64,000 nt of DNA. Origin: Myxococcales bacterium. GTDB taxonomy: Bacteria > Myxococcota_A > Polyangia > Polyangiales > Houyiibacteriaceae. The notes under the pieces are model-generated. The model was not told the origin of the DNA, ran no database searches, and was given only the letters and a program-made list of their open reading frames with translations. A program made the translations under genes and the position numbers. Shown piece after piece: positions 9,312 through 17,084 of this stretch. The DNA is taken from contig JAOTYL010000012.1 in the NCBI GenBank assembly GCA_029861865.1, positions 83,209-147,208 of the forward strand, given 5' to 3'. Position 1 is the stretch's first letter. Every line of letters starts with the position of its first letter.

Positions 9312-10946
9312 ATGAGGTTTGGCACAGTCGACATCGATGCCGACGGGTTGGAGGGGGCGATTCTTGCGCACACCCTCCGACTCGGAAACGGCGCGGGCGC
9401 TATCAAGAAGGGCGCCGTGCTCACTGCGAACACCATCGAACGACTGCGAAAGGCAGGCTACCGCCAAGTCATGGTCGCTCAGTTGGAGCCAGGCGACGTG
9501 CGCGAAGATGCAGCGGCAGCGAGCCTTGCAGAGCACTTGATAGGCCCCTCGGTCACCGCCTCCCAAGCGTCCACCGGTCGATGCAACCTTTATTCAAATT
9601 ATCTTGGGCTGCTGATGGTCGACCGGGATCGAGTCGACGCGGGCAACCGGATCTCCGAATCGATCACGGTTGCGACGTTGCCCGCGTACTCGTTGGTTCC
9701 CCCAAGTTCGATGATCGCCACGATCAAGATCATCCCCTTCGCCGTTTCCGAGGACGATCTCGAAGCATGGGCGGCTGTCTTGTCCGATGGTCCCGCGATC
9801 CGCGTCGCCCCATTCAAGCGCTTCGACGCCGGTCTCATACTCACCGAGCTACCGGGCGTCGGCCAATCGTTGCTCGAACGCGCGAGTCGAGCACAACGGG
9901 CGCGCCTGAGCGCCCTTGGCTCTCAGGTACGGCGGGAAGTCCGCTGCGAGCATTCGATCGACGCGGTGGCTCGAGCGATCGCAAATCTGCAGGAAGAAGG
10001 GTGCAACCCGATCCTGCTGTTGGGCGCCTCCGCAATCGTGGATCGCGGGGATGTGATCCCGTCCGGGTTGCAGAAGGTCGGCGGCGCGGTGGTTCACCTG
10101 GGGATGCCCGTCGACCCTGGCAATCTATTGATGGTTGGAACGCTCGACGAGACCACCGTGTTTGGTTTGCCGGGCTGCGCACGTTCTCTCAATCCGAGCG
10201 GGTTCGACCACGTGCTGAGGCGATTCTTGGTCGGCGAGCCCGTCGATTCGACGCTGATCAGTGGCCTCGGTGTCGGCGGTCTGCTCAAAGAGGTGCCCGA
10301 TCGACCCATGCCACGAAACCTCAGCAGTACCAGGGACGCCAAGAAGAACATCGTGGCGGTAGTTCTCGCCGCGGGGGCGTCGCGCCGAATGGGCCAGGCC
10401 AACAAGCTCACAGTTCCCGTAGACGGGACGCCGATGGTCGCACGCGTCGTCGATGCGCTTCGACAAAGCGGAATCAAAAAAACGTTCGTCGTGACGGGTC
10501 ATGCTCCCGAAGCGATCCGGGACGCACTCGGAGACCGCGACGTCGAGCTCGTCCATAACCCCGACTACGAAGAAGGGATGGGTTCATCGGTTCGAACCGG
10601 CGTCGCGGCAGTTGGAGACGAGGTCGATGGAGTCCTGATCGCCCTAGGAGACATGCCCTGGGTCAGCACGGACGTGATCGGTCGACTGATAGATGCCTTC
10701 AGCAGAGGTGGGGACCTCAGCATTTACATCCCGATGTTCGGCAGAAAGCGTGGCAATCCGGTTCTATGGAGCTCGCGACACTTCCCTGAGCTTCGTCAGC
10801 TGTCCGGCGATGTCGGTGGCAAGGCACTCTTTCACGCGCATGCGGCAGCGATCTGTTACGTCGACGTCGAAAGTGCCTCGGTAAACATCGACGTGGACAC
10901 CCCCGAGGCCCTCCACCAGCTCGGAATCGACTCACATGACGAGTGA
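9312..10946 (+). CDS. Molybdopterin-binding/molybdenum cofactor cytidylyltransferase fusion
   Basis: This is a 544-residue two-domain protein. The N-terminal 330 residues resemble MoeA/MoaB-like molybdopterin-binding proteins (for example NPILLLGASAIVDRGDVIPSG and VFGLPGCARS). The C-terminal 200 residues are a MobA/MocA-type nucleotidyltransferase: VVLAAGASRRMGQANKL is the nucleotide-binding loop, followed by IALGDMPWV with the metal-binding Asp. Enzymes of this type make molybdopterin cytosine dinucleotide, the cofactor form used by CO dehydrogenase and other xanthine oxidase-family enzymes. Its position 3 bp-scale downstream of a small gene and next to the cox cluster supports that role. 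CTP rather than GTP specificity is inferred from family and context. Confidence 0.87.
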   Translation: MRFGTVDIDADGLEGAILAHTLRLGNGAGAIKKGAVLTANTIERLRKAGYRQVMVAQLEPGDVREDAAAASLAEHLIGPSVTASQASTGRCNLYSNYLGLLMVDRDRVDAGNRISESITVATLPAYSLVPPSSMIATIKIIPFAVSEDDLEAWAAVLSDGPAIRVAPFKRFDAGLILTELPGVGQSLLERASRAQRARLSALGSQVRREVRCEHSIDAVARAIANLQEEGCNPILLLGASAIVDRGDVIPSGLQKVGGAVVHLGMPVDPGNLLMVGTLDETTVFGLPGCARSLNPSGFDHVLRRFLVGEPVDSTLISGLGVGGLLKEVPDRPMPRNLSSTRDAKKNIVAVVLAAGASRRMGQANKLTVPVDGTPMVARVVDALRQSGIKKTFVVTGHAPEAIRDALGDRDVELVHNPDYEEGMGSSVRTGVAAVGDEVDGVLIALGDMPWVSTDVIGRLIDAFSRGGDLSIYIPMFGRKRGNPVLWSSRHFPELRQLSGDVGGKALFHAHAAAICYVDVESASVNIDVDTPEALHQLGIDSHDE

Positions 10947-10988
10947 CGAAAGGGTTTTCGACCCGTCCGCGCTGCGATAGGGTTGCTC

Positions 10989-12227
10989 ATGCGCTCGCGA
11001 ATTGCGTGGACTTGGCGGATTGCATTGGCGGTCTCCGCTTTCGGGTTGGCCCTCTACGCATTTCGGAGCGGCGTGGTCGTGTCGGATCGTCCGGAGGTGC
11101 TGGGCGCGGGAATCCTAACACACGTCTACTACTCGCTCGGCTTGTTCGTGTTGGGTGGGCTCGACTTGGGTGTCCCGGTCCAGGGCCCTGACGGTGCTCG
11201 GATCGCGCTCTGGTTCGCATACTTCCTCGCCCCGCTCGTGACAGCGGGCGTGTTGGTGGAAAGTGCGCTGCGCTTGCTGAGGCCTGCATGGATCCAACGG
11301 CAGAGCCTGCGCGATCACATCATCGTCGTCGGCGTAGGCCAGCTCGGAGAGCTCTTTCTCGAAAGCCTCTACGCGGTCGACAAGAACCCGCGTGTCCTCT
11401 TGGTCGACACGCAGGAAAGCCAGCGACTCCTCGCGAAAGCACGCAATCAGTACGGCGCGCCCTACGTGTGTGCCGATATCCGAAGCGCATCGACATTGGA
11501 CGCCTTCAATCTGAGCCGCGCAAAAGGCGTCGCACTGCTGACGGGTGACGACCTGGTCAATCTCGAGGCGGCATGGGCCGTGCTCGAAGCCGAGCCTGAC
11601 ATGTCGATCGTCGCCCACATCGACGACATTCAAATGAAGCGGGAGATGGACCGGTTAATGGGCGACGCCGAGGGTCAACGAATCCGCGCGTTCAACATGC
11701 ATCACATGGCTGCCGATCGGCTCTACGACCACCATCTCGCTCCCCGCTTCGAGGAAACCTCGGCTCGTGACGTCGTCGTCCTCGTCGGTTTCGGGCGCTT
11801 TGGTCAGACCATGCTCGAACACCTACGACGCGAGGCGAGCGATGAGCTCGAACGGGTGGTCATCGTCGACAGAACCGCCAAGAACGCCGTGGCGGCCTTC
11901 AACATGCAGACTCAGAAAACCGCCTTCCCAGTCGATGTAGTCGATGGAGACGCCGAAGATCCCACGGTCTGGGACCAGCTCGACGCGCTCCTCAAGAATG
12001 TAGCTCACCCCCCGGTCTTCATCTTCGGCACCGACAACGACTCTTTGAACTTCCGATTGGCGATGCTGCTTCGAAAGCGCTCACGGAGCCTCGAAATCTT
12101 CGTCCGCTGCTTCCACGAGTCCCGGTTCTCGGCCCAAATCTCCGAGCACTACAGGATCCACGTGATGGCGCTCGAGCAAATGATGCACGAAGCCCTCGAA
12201 GAACAGCAAAAGGAATGGTTCGCTTAG
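10989..12227 (+). CDS. Membrane protein with two RCK/TrkA-N NAD-binding domains (channel-like)
   Basis: The protein of about 412 residues starts with two hydrophobic helices (residues about 8-28 and 70-95). Between them lies a pore-loop-like segment, YYSLGLFVLGGLDLG. Two Rossmann domains follow: HIIVVGVGQLGELFLESL at about 110 and VVVLVGFGRFGQTMLEHL at about 265, each with GxGxxG. This is the layout of tandem-RCK potassium channel or TrkA-like proteins that sense nucleotides. The selectivity filter TVGYGD of K+ channels is not present; GLDLG stands in its place, so conduction of potassium is doubtful. The start ATG at 10989 was preferred to a TTG two codons upstream. Confidence 0.72.
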   Translation: MRSRIAWTWRIALAVSAFGLALYAFRSGVVVSDRPEVLGAGILTHVYYSLGLFVLGGLDLGVPVQGPDGARIALWFAYFLAPLVTAGVLVESALRLLRPAWIQRQSLRDHIIVVGVGQLGELFLESLYAVDKNPRVLLVDTQESQRLLAKARNQYGAPYVCADIRSASTLDAFNLSRAKGVALLTGDDLVNLEAAWAVLEAEPDMSIVAHIDDIQMKREMDRLMGDAEGQRIRAFNMHHMAADRLYDHHLAPRFEETSARDVVVLVGFGRFGQTMLEHLRREASDELERVVIVDRTAKNAVAAFNMQTQKTAFPVDVVDGDAEDPTVWDQLDALLKNVAHPPVFIFGTDNDSLNFRLAMLLRKRSRSLEIFVRCFHESRFSAQISEHYRIHVMALEQMMHEALEEQQKEWFA

Positions 12228-12274
12228 CTTCCTAAAGGTGGATGGGGGCCTCTTTTCAGCTACGATCGGGGTCG

Positions 12275-13201
12275 ATGGGTCAGGGGCATTCACATGCAAG
12301 TTCGGCGGAGATGGCGGCGGGAAATCGCAAGCGCCTGGCTTTCGCGTTGGCGCTCACGGCCCTCTACATGGTGGCCGAGGTCGTAGGCGGATACCTATCC
12401 AATTCGCTCGCCCTTCTTGCAGACGCCGGGCACATGTTCTCCGATGTCGCGGCCCTCGGACTGTCACTCGCCGCCTTGGGTTGGTCCCAGAGGCCTGCGA
12501 CTGCTGCACGCACGTTCGGCTTCCATCGCGCGGAGATCCTAGCCGCGTTCATCAACGGCGCGGCGCTTCTCGCGGTTGCGGTTCTCATCGCGATCGAAGC
12601 ATGGGAGCGAATCTCCAAACCCGAGGAAATCAACGCGAGTTTGATGCTCGCTATCGCCGCCGGCGGGCTCGCCATCAATTTGATCAACCTGAGAATCCTC
12701 AGCGGCGGCAAAAAAGAAAGCCTCAACGTCAGAGGCGCCTGGCTTCACGTCATGGCGGACACGCTCGGAAGTGTAGGCGCGATCATCGCTGGCCTTTCGA
12801 TTCTGATCTTCGGTTGGGTGTGGGCAGACCCAATCGCCTCGCTGCTGATCACCGCTTTGGTGGTCTATTCGGCTTGGGGACTGCTCCGCGAAACGCTCGA
12901 TGTATTGATGCAGAGCGTGCCGAGGCACATCGCCTTAGAGGACGTGATCGGAGCACTGGAGGAGCAGCCTGGGGTTGTCGACGTCCACGATCTGCACATT
13001 TGGTCGCTCACCAGCGGTCGGCACATCGCGACCACTCATCTCGTCGTCACGGGGACGATCGATCCGCAGGCCGTGATCAGCGCGGCGCGGAGGCTGCTTT
13101 CCGAGCGCTTCGACATCGATCACACCACCATCCAAGTCGAGAGCAGCGACTCGCGGATCTCGTGCAACCCCTGCGATCCACCAGCGCGCGCGGCGAGCTG
13201 A
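12275..13201 (+). CDS. Cation diffusion facilitator (CzcD-type metal efflux)
   Basis: This 308-residue cation diffusion facilitator exports Zn, Cd, Co or similar divalent metals in exchange for protons. Six transmembrane helices are visible. The metal site is given by the HxxxD motifs in helix 2 (DAGHMFSDVAAL) and helix 5 (HVMADTLGS). The N-terminus MGQGHSHASS is His-bearing, as is usual for CzcD-like members, which favours the ATG at 12275. An in-frame ATG at 12242 has AAGG close upstream and cannot be excluded. The cytoplasmic C-terminal domain (VVDVHDLHIWSLTSGRH) is typical. Stop codons of this gene and the convergent glycosyltransferase are only 5 bp apart. Confidence 0.93.
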   Translation: MGQGHSHASSAEMAAGNRKRLAFALALTALYMVAEVVGGYLSNSLALLADAGHMFSDVAALGLSLAALGWSQRPATAARTFGFHRAEILAAFINGAALLAVAVLIAIEAWERISKPEEINASLMLAIAAGGLAINLINLRILSGGKKESLNVRGAWLHVMADTLGSVGAIIAGLSILIFGWVWADPIASLLITALVVYSAWGLLRETLDVLMQSVPRHIALEDVIGALEEQPGVVDVHDLHIWSLTSGRHIATTHLVVTGTIDPQAVISAARRLLSERFDIDHTTIQVESSDSRISCNPCDPPARAAS

Positions 13202-13206
13202 GTCGA

Positions 13207-14763
13207 TTACTGGGCGTCGTATCCGGCTCGGCCGTGGTGGTAGCGCGCGAGCTTGGGCCATAGCGTTCCGAGTGGCACGTGGTCTCGGCAGACGTATATG
13301 GGAATGTTTGATTCCATCGCGTCTGGGTTCATGATGCGACCGGCTTCGTGGGGCCCCTCACACAACATCGCAAGGTCCTCGCTGGACAACCCGACCACGA
13401 TTAGCGGCCCGGGACGCGATGGATCGGGCCCCCATAAATGATGATTCATGTGCCCAGAGGTCGCGCGCGGCAGGCCATGGGCGGGGCCGTGAAGGTTCAA
13501 CGCCGAGGCTTGCCCGTAGTTCGCGGTGAAGATCGTCGCAGTCTGTCGTTCGTGCGGCGAAAGGCCGGCGAAGACTGTCTCGACGGCCGCGGCCTGCTCG
13601 GCCCACCCGAACTCGTCGTGCATGTCGTGCGTCAGATCGACAGGTCGGACGACCCAGCCAAGAGCGCGCTCGAGGGTTGCGTCCACCTTGGAAAGCGGAA
13701 ACACCGGAAGCGTGATCGCGCCGAGGGCAAGACCGGAGACGATAAGCGCTGCGATGAACGCGTTACGCAGAACGTGGCGTGACTCAAACCAGCGCCCCAG
13801 CCATGCTCCTCCCGCCGCAAAAACCATCGGGTAGGCCGGAGCCGAGTAGTACGGCTTCGCGTGCATCACGGTAAGCGCGAAGAGGACGGTAACGAACAAC
13901 CACCCGAACAGTCGGTAGCGTTTCCCCGCGTCGGTGAAGAAGTAAACTAGCCCACAAAGCCAGATCGGCAGCGCGAGAGGGCCCATGTAGAGGATCTGCC
14001 CCGCCGCAAAGAGGTGGCGAGGTACCTCTGCGAGCGTCATCTCGCGCATGTTTTGAATGAACTGGAGAGTAGGCCAGCCATGTTGGGCCTGCCACACCAG
14101 GTTGGGCGTAAAGATCCCGAATGCAATCGCAGCTCCCAACCAAGGCCATCTGGTCCTGAGGTGCGCACGAAGCGGAGTCGCGAGAACGCCCACACCAACC
14201 CCGAGTCCCCAGAGGAGCATCGTGTGCTTGTTCATCAGACCGAGGCCGACGACCGCACCGATCAGCAACCAGCGTCTTCGATCGGCACCATCGATTAGAT
14301 CGGCTAGCAGCAACGCCGCCACGGTCCAGAACAAGGGCTCGAATGCCGGAAGGTCGAGCATCCCGTGCATGCGGAGATAGGCGGGCGCGAAAAGAACGGC
14401 CAGGCCGGCAAGTGCCTGCCCATACACATTCGCGCCAAACCGACGAGAGAGCAGGATCGCGAGCCAAACGGTTCCGGCTCCAGCGAGGATCGATGGAAAA
14501 CGCAGCATCAACAGACTGTCACCGAAGAGGGCCGTCGACAGACCGGCAAGCCAAGGCACCAGAGGAGCGTGGTCCACGTACCCAAAGGCGAGGTTTTGCC
14601 CGCAGTCGATGAAATAGTACTCGTCACGGTGTCGGCCGTATCGGGTGGCGAGGGCCAAGTGGATCCCGAGCTTCGCGACGACGAGGGTCATAGCGACGAT
14701 CACCTCGTCAGCAAGGCCTCGTCGGTCGGTGATCGCTTCTCGCCCAGTTGCCGCGTAACTCAT
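13207..14763 (-). CDS. ArnT/GT39-like membrane glycosyltransferase
   Basis: This is a polytopic protein of 518 residues with about 10-12 hydrophobic helices. The first periplasmic loop carries HRDEYYFIDCGQNL and GYVDHAPLVPWLA, the acidic catalytic loop of the dolichyl-phosphate-mannose/ArnT (PMT_2, GT39/GT83) family. Such enzymes move a sugar from a polyprenyl-phosphate donor to protein or lipid A on the outer face of the inner membrane; donor and acceptor are unknown here. The ATG at 14763 overlaps the TetR stop as ATGA, which points to coupling and to control by that regulator. Upstream in-frame codons to 14844 lie inside the tetR gene and are not used here. Confidence 0.85.
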   Translation of the reverse strand: MSYAATGREAITDRRGLADEVIVAMTLVVAKLGIHLALATRYGRHRDEYYFIDCGQNLAFGYVDHAPLVPWLAGLSTALFGDSLLMLRFPSILAGAGTVWLAILLSRRFGANVYGQALAGLAVLFAPAYLRMHGMLDLPAFEPLFWTVAALLLADLIDGADRRRWLLIGAVVGLGLMNKHTMLLWGLGVGVGVLATPLRAHLRTRWPWLGAAIAFGIFTPNLVWQAQHGWPTLQFIQNMREMTLAEVPRHLFAAGQILYMGPLALPIWLCGLVYFFTDAGKRYRLFGWLFVTVLFALTVMHAKPYYSAPAYPMVFAAGGAWLGRWFESRHVLRNAFIAALIVSGLALGAITLPVFPLSKVDATLERALGWVVRPVDLTHDMHDEFGWAEQAAAVETVFAGLSPHERQTATIFTANYGQASALNLHGPAHGLPRATSGHMNHHLWGPDPSRPGPLIVVGLSSEDLAMLCEGPHEAGRIMNPDAMESNIPIYVCRDHVPLGTLWPKLARYHHGRAGYDAQ

Positions 14764-15443
14764 CTGCCGAGCGCTCCTAACGCGAACCGGACGGCGGCGG
14801 CCTCGGACGCCTCTTCTTGGACTGGCGTCGGTGCCGGATCCCAATGTCGATGGATCGCCCAGAATGCGATCACTTCGACGACACCGCGTGCGATCGCGGT
14901 CAAGGGCACGCCGTCGCGTCGATCTCTGGGGAGTCGCGCATCGAGATATGTCTCGAGCAACTTTGGTATTGCTTGACGGGCGATCGCAAAGTAGATGGCG
15001 GCAAGCTCCGGGTACTGCGCGGCATTTCGATCGATCAGCTTGAGAGCGACCCTGCGTTGATGCATCAAGGCATAGAGCTCACGCACGATTCCTTCGAGCT
15101 CGGCACACACGTCGGTCGGGCATGGCCTGCCGAGCGCCGCTTCGAGCTTGGGCAAACGCGCTTCGTTCGCGAGGGCGTCTTTGACGTAGCGGATGGTTAC
15201 CCCTGGCTTTGGTGTCGCGACCGGTAACTTCTTTGGCTCGGCAAGATCGTCGTTGGCAGCCCTCACGGCCAGATCAAAAAGTGCTTCTTTGCTTTCGACG
15301 TAGAGGTAGATCGTCCCCTTGGCGACGCCCATGGCGTCGGCCACGTCCTTCATCTGGGTGCGGCGGTAACCGCGCTCGATGAACACATCGGTGGCGACAG
15401 AGACGAGCCGGGAAAAGCGCGCGGGGTCGCGAACGCGAGGCAT
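14760..15443 (-). CDS. TetR-family transcriptional regulator
   Basis: This 227-residue regulator has the N-terminal TetR helix-turn-helix TQMKDVADAMGVAKGTIYLYVESKEALF (given here in parts: TQMKDVADAMGVAKG, then TIYLYVESKEALF; residues about 30-57). The C-terminal ligand domain is not assignable. An in-frame ATG at 15452 lies inside the -10 box of the promoter found upstream, so it would not be transcribed; the ATG at 15443 is therefore chosen. That ATG sits about 8 bases after the -10 hexamer, so the message may be leaderless. A 19-bp inverted repeat in the promoter spacer suggests autoregulation. It is coupled to the downstream glycosyltransferase. Confidence 0.92.
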   Translation of the reverse strand: MPRVRDPARFSRLVSVATDVFIERGYRRTQMKDVADAMGVAKGTIYLYVESKEALFDLAVRAANDDLAEPKKLPVATPKPGVTIRYVKDALANEARLPKLEAALGRPCPTDVCAELEGIVRELYALMHQRRVALKLIDRNAAQYPELAAIYFAIARQAIPKLLETYLDARLPRDRRDGVPLTAIARGVVEVIAFWAIHRHWDPAPTPVQEEASEAAAVRFALGALGR

Positions 15444-15450
15444 GAGAAGC

Positions 15451-15478
15451 ATTATAAATGACTGAGCCAGTCAGTCAA
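15451..15478 (-). promoter_or_regulatory. Sigma70-type promoter of the tetR gene
   Basis: On the minus strand TTGACT (15478-15473) and TATAAT (15456-15451) are separated by 16 bases, close to the consensus. The predicted start of transcription coincides with the ATG at 15443. The promoter sits in the 39-bp gap after the LLM-family gene, so tetR and the glycosyltransferase can be expressed independently of the upstream genes. Confidence 0.75.
15459..15477. promoter_or_regulatory. Probable TetR operator inside the promoter
   Basis: TGACTGA-N5-TCAGTCA is a perfect 7-bp inverted repeat with a 5-bp spacer. It overlaps the -35 hexamer and covers most of the spacer of the tetR promoter. Its size and symmetry fit a TetR dimer site, and its position would block RNA polymerase. 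Binding by this particular TetR is inference. Confidence 0.7.
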
Positions 15479-15482
15479 ATAT

Positions 15483-16523
15483 TTAAGTCGTGGCCCGAAT
15501 TACTCCACTATTTCGAAGGTTTAGGCCGTCTAGGCATCCTGAGATCTCATCGAGAACCTTGGGAACAGCCGACGGATCCGCGAGCGGATTGATCACGCAA
15601 ACGTCGATCCCCGCTTCGGCATAAGCGCGCACCCGCGCACGAATCGTTTCGGCAGGCCCGGCGATGGCCATGGCATCGCAGAGTCGGTCGGTCACCCCTG
15701 CTGCCACACCGGCTCGATCGCGCTTCGCAAACGACTCACGAATCTGTCTCGCTTCCTTCTCGAACCCGAGCCACTCGAAGCACTTGTTGTACCCTGGGGT
15801 AGCCGCATACGCGCCGAAGACCGTTCGGATCATATTTCGCCCCATCGATGGGTCGTCGATCAACATGACGTGAAGGCGCGCGACCACCTCGATCGCGTTG
15901 GGATCGCGCCCTGCCTCTTCGGCGCCCGCACGCACCTCGCGGAGCACCTGGGGAAGCGCGGACTCCGGGACCATGTTGAGGCAAATACCGTCGCAGAGGG
16001 CACCGGTGAGCCGCAACATCATTTTGTTGAGCGCTCCAAGATAAATGGGAACCTCTCCGACGGGAGAGCTTCCGAGCCTGAAACCCTTGACCGATAGGGT
16101 TTTGCCCTCGTAAGTCGTCTTCGCACCCGTCAGCATTTGCCGAAGCACCTCGACGTGCTCGCGCATGCGCGTGAGCGGTTTGTCGTAGGGTTGGCCACCC
16201 CAATCATGGACGATGTTGGGTGACGAAAGGCCGAGTCCGAGGATGAAGTTCCCATCGGTCAACTGGCTCAATGTCATTGCAGCCATTGCATGCATCATCG
16301 GCGTGCGTGTCTGCGCGGGAACCACGGCGGTTCCTAGTCGCAATCCTGGAAGACCCTGCGCCACTGCCCCAGCTAGCGCGTACGAATCGCCTCCATTGAC
16401 CTCGGCCATCCATACTTCTTCGTACCCGAGGTCGCGGGCGCCTTTGGCGAGCTCCACTGCCTTGTCGGCGCTGCCGATGGGCAAGGTGAATCCGAGCCGG
16501 ACGTTCTTCTCCGTGCGTTCCAT
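15483..16523 (-). CDS. LLM-family (flavin/F420-dependent) oxidoreductase
   Basis: This 346-residue TIM-barrel protein of the luciferase-like monooxygenase family shows LGYEEVWMAEVNGGDSYAL, LRLGTAVVPAQTRTPMM and FILGLGLSSPNIVHDWGG, which is the pattern of LLM-class F420- or FMN-dependent oxidoreductases. Cofactor and substrate cannot be fixed from sequence. The ATG at 16523 (MERTEKNVRLGF) is preceded by GAGAGG; the frame stays open to 16703, but that extension runs over the thioesterase gene. It lies 31 bp after the thioesterase gene, suggesting one transcript. Confidence 0.85.
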   Translation of the reverse strand: MERTEKNVRLGFTLPIGSADKAVELAKGARDLGYEEVWMAEVNGGDSYALAGAVAQGLPGLRLGTAVVPAQTRTPMMHAMAAMTLSQLTDGNFILGLGLSSPNIVHDWGGQPYDKPLTRMREHVEVLRQMLTGAKTTYEGKTLSVKGFRLGSSPVGEVPIYLGALNKMMLRLTGALCDGICLNMVPESALPQVLREVRAGAEEAGRDPNAIEVVARLHVMLIDDPSMGRNMIRTVFGAYAATPGYNKCFEWLGFEKEARQIRESFAKRDRAGVAAGVTDRLCDAMAIAGPAETIRARVRAYAEAGIDVCVINPLADPSAVPKVLDEISGCLDGLNLRNSGVIRATT

Positions 16524-16554
16524 CGCTATACCTCTCTCTTGCACCGCTGCTTGC

Positions 16555-17025
16555 TCATGACGATCCTTTCGCGGCGAGCCGGCGCTTGCGGCGATGAACG
16601 GCCTCTGCAGCAAGACGACGATCTTCGTCGGTTTCTGCCAAAAGCGGCGGCACGGGACATGGCTTGCCGTCATCACCGATGTTGACGAATGTCGTCCGCG
16701 CATCCGCGCACAGAGCCCGGTCTCCTGTCTCGGCGTGCTCGCGCTCGACGCGCACGCCGATCTCCATCGATGTCTTGAAGGCGGCGTTCAAGCGAGCCGT
16801 CAATCGAACCACGTCGCCGACCTTGATCGGCGCTTTGAACTCGAGCGCATCGACCCGAGCCGTGACCGATACGTGTCCGCAGTGGCGCTTTGCGGCGATC
16901 GAGCTGCAGATGTCGATCCAACTCATGATCACCCCCCCAAAAGCAGTTCCAATGGCGTTGGTGTGCTGAGGGAGGACGAGCTCCGTCATCTCGGTGAACG
17001 AATCAGAGGGTCGCTTCGCTTCCAC
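16555..17025 (-). CDS. Acyl-CoA thioesterase (hotdog fold)
   Basis: The protein resembles YciA/ACOT-type acyl-CoA thioesterases. TELVLPQHTNAIGTAFGGVIMSWIDICSSIAAKRH contains the family's active-site Asn and Asp around residues 20-40 (read in parts: LVLPQHTNAIGT, FGGVIMSWID). The second half has VRVEREHAETGD and TTFVNIGDDGKP. It would hydrolyse acyl-CoA to free acid and CoA. A GTG at 17025 gives 156 residues, the normal size. The frame is open to a TTG at 17112, which would overlap the sulfotransferase gene by 28 bp; the start is therefore uncertain. Confidence 0.85.
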   Translation of the reverse strand: MEAKRPSDSFTEMTELVLPQHTNAIGTAFGGVIMSWIDICSSIAAKRHCGHVSVTARVDALEFKAPIKVGDVVRLTARLNAAFKTSMEIGVRVEREHAETGDRALCADARTTFVNIGDDGKPCPVPPLLAETDEDRRLAAEAVHRRKRRLAAKGSS

Positions 17026-17084
17026 CGGGGGAGCATACCCTTTCCGTCGACCATCGGATCCGTCTTTTTCGGGCTCGGTCGCGC

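Noticed and set aside
9581..10558. Arg-rich frame of 325 codons
   Set aside because: It is the shifted frame of the molybdenum cofactor fusion gene.
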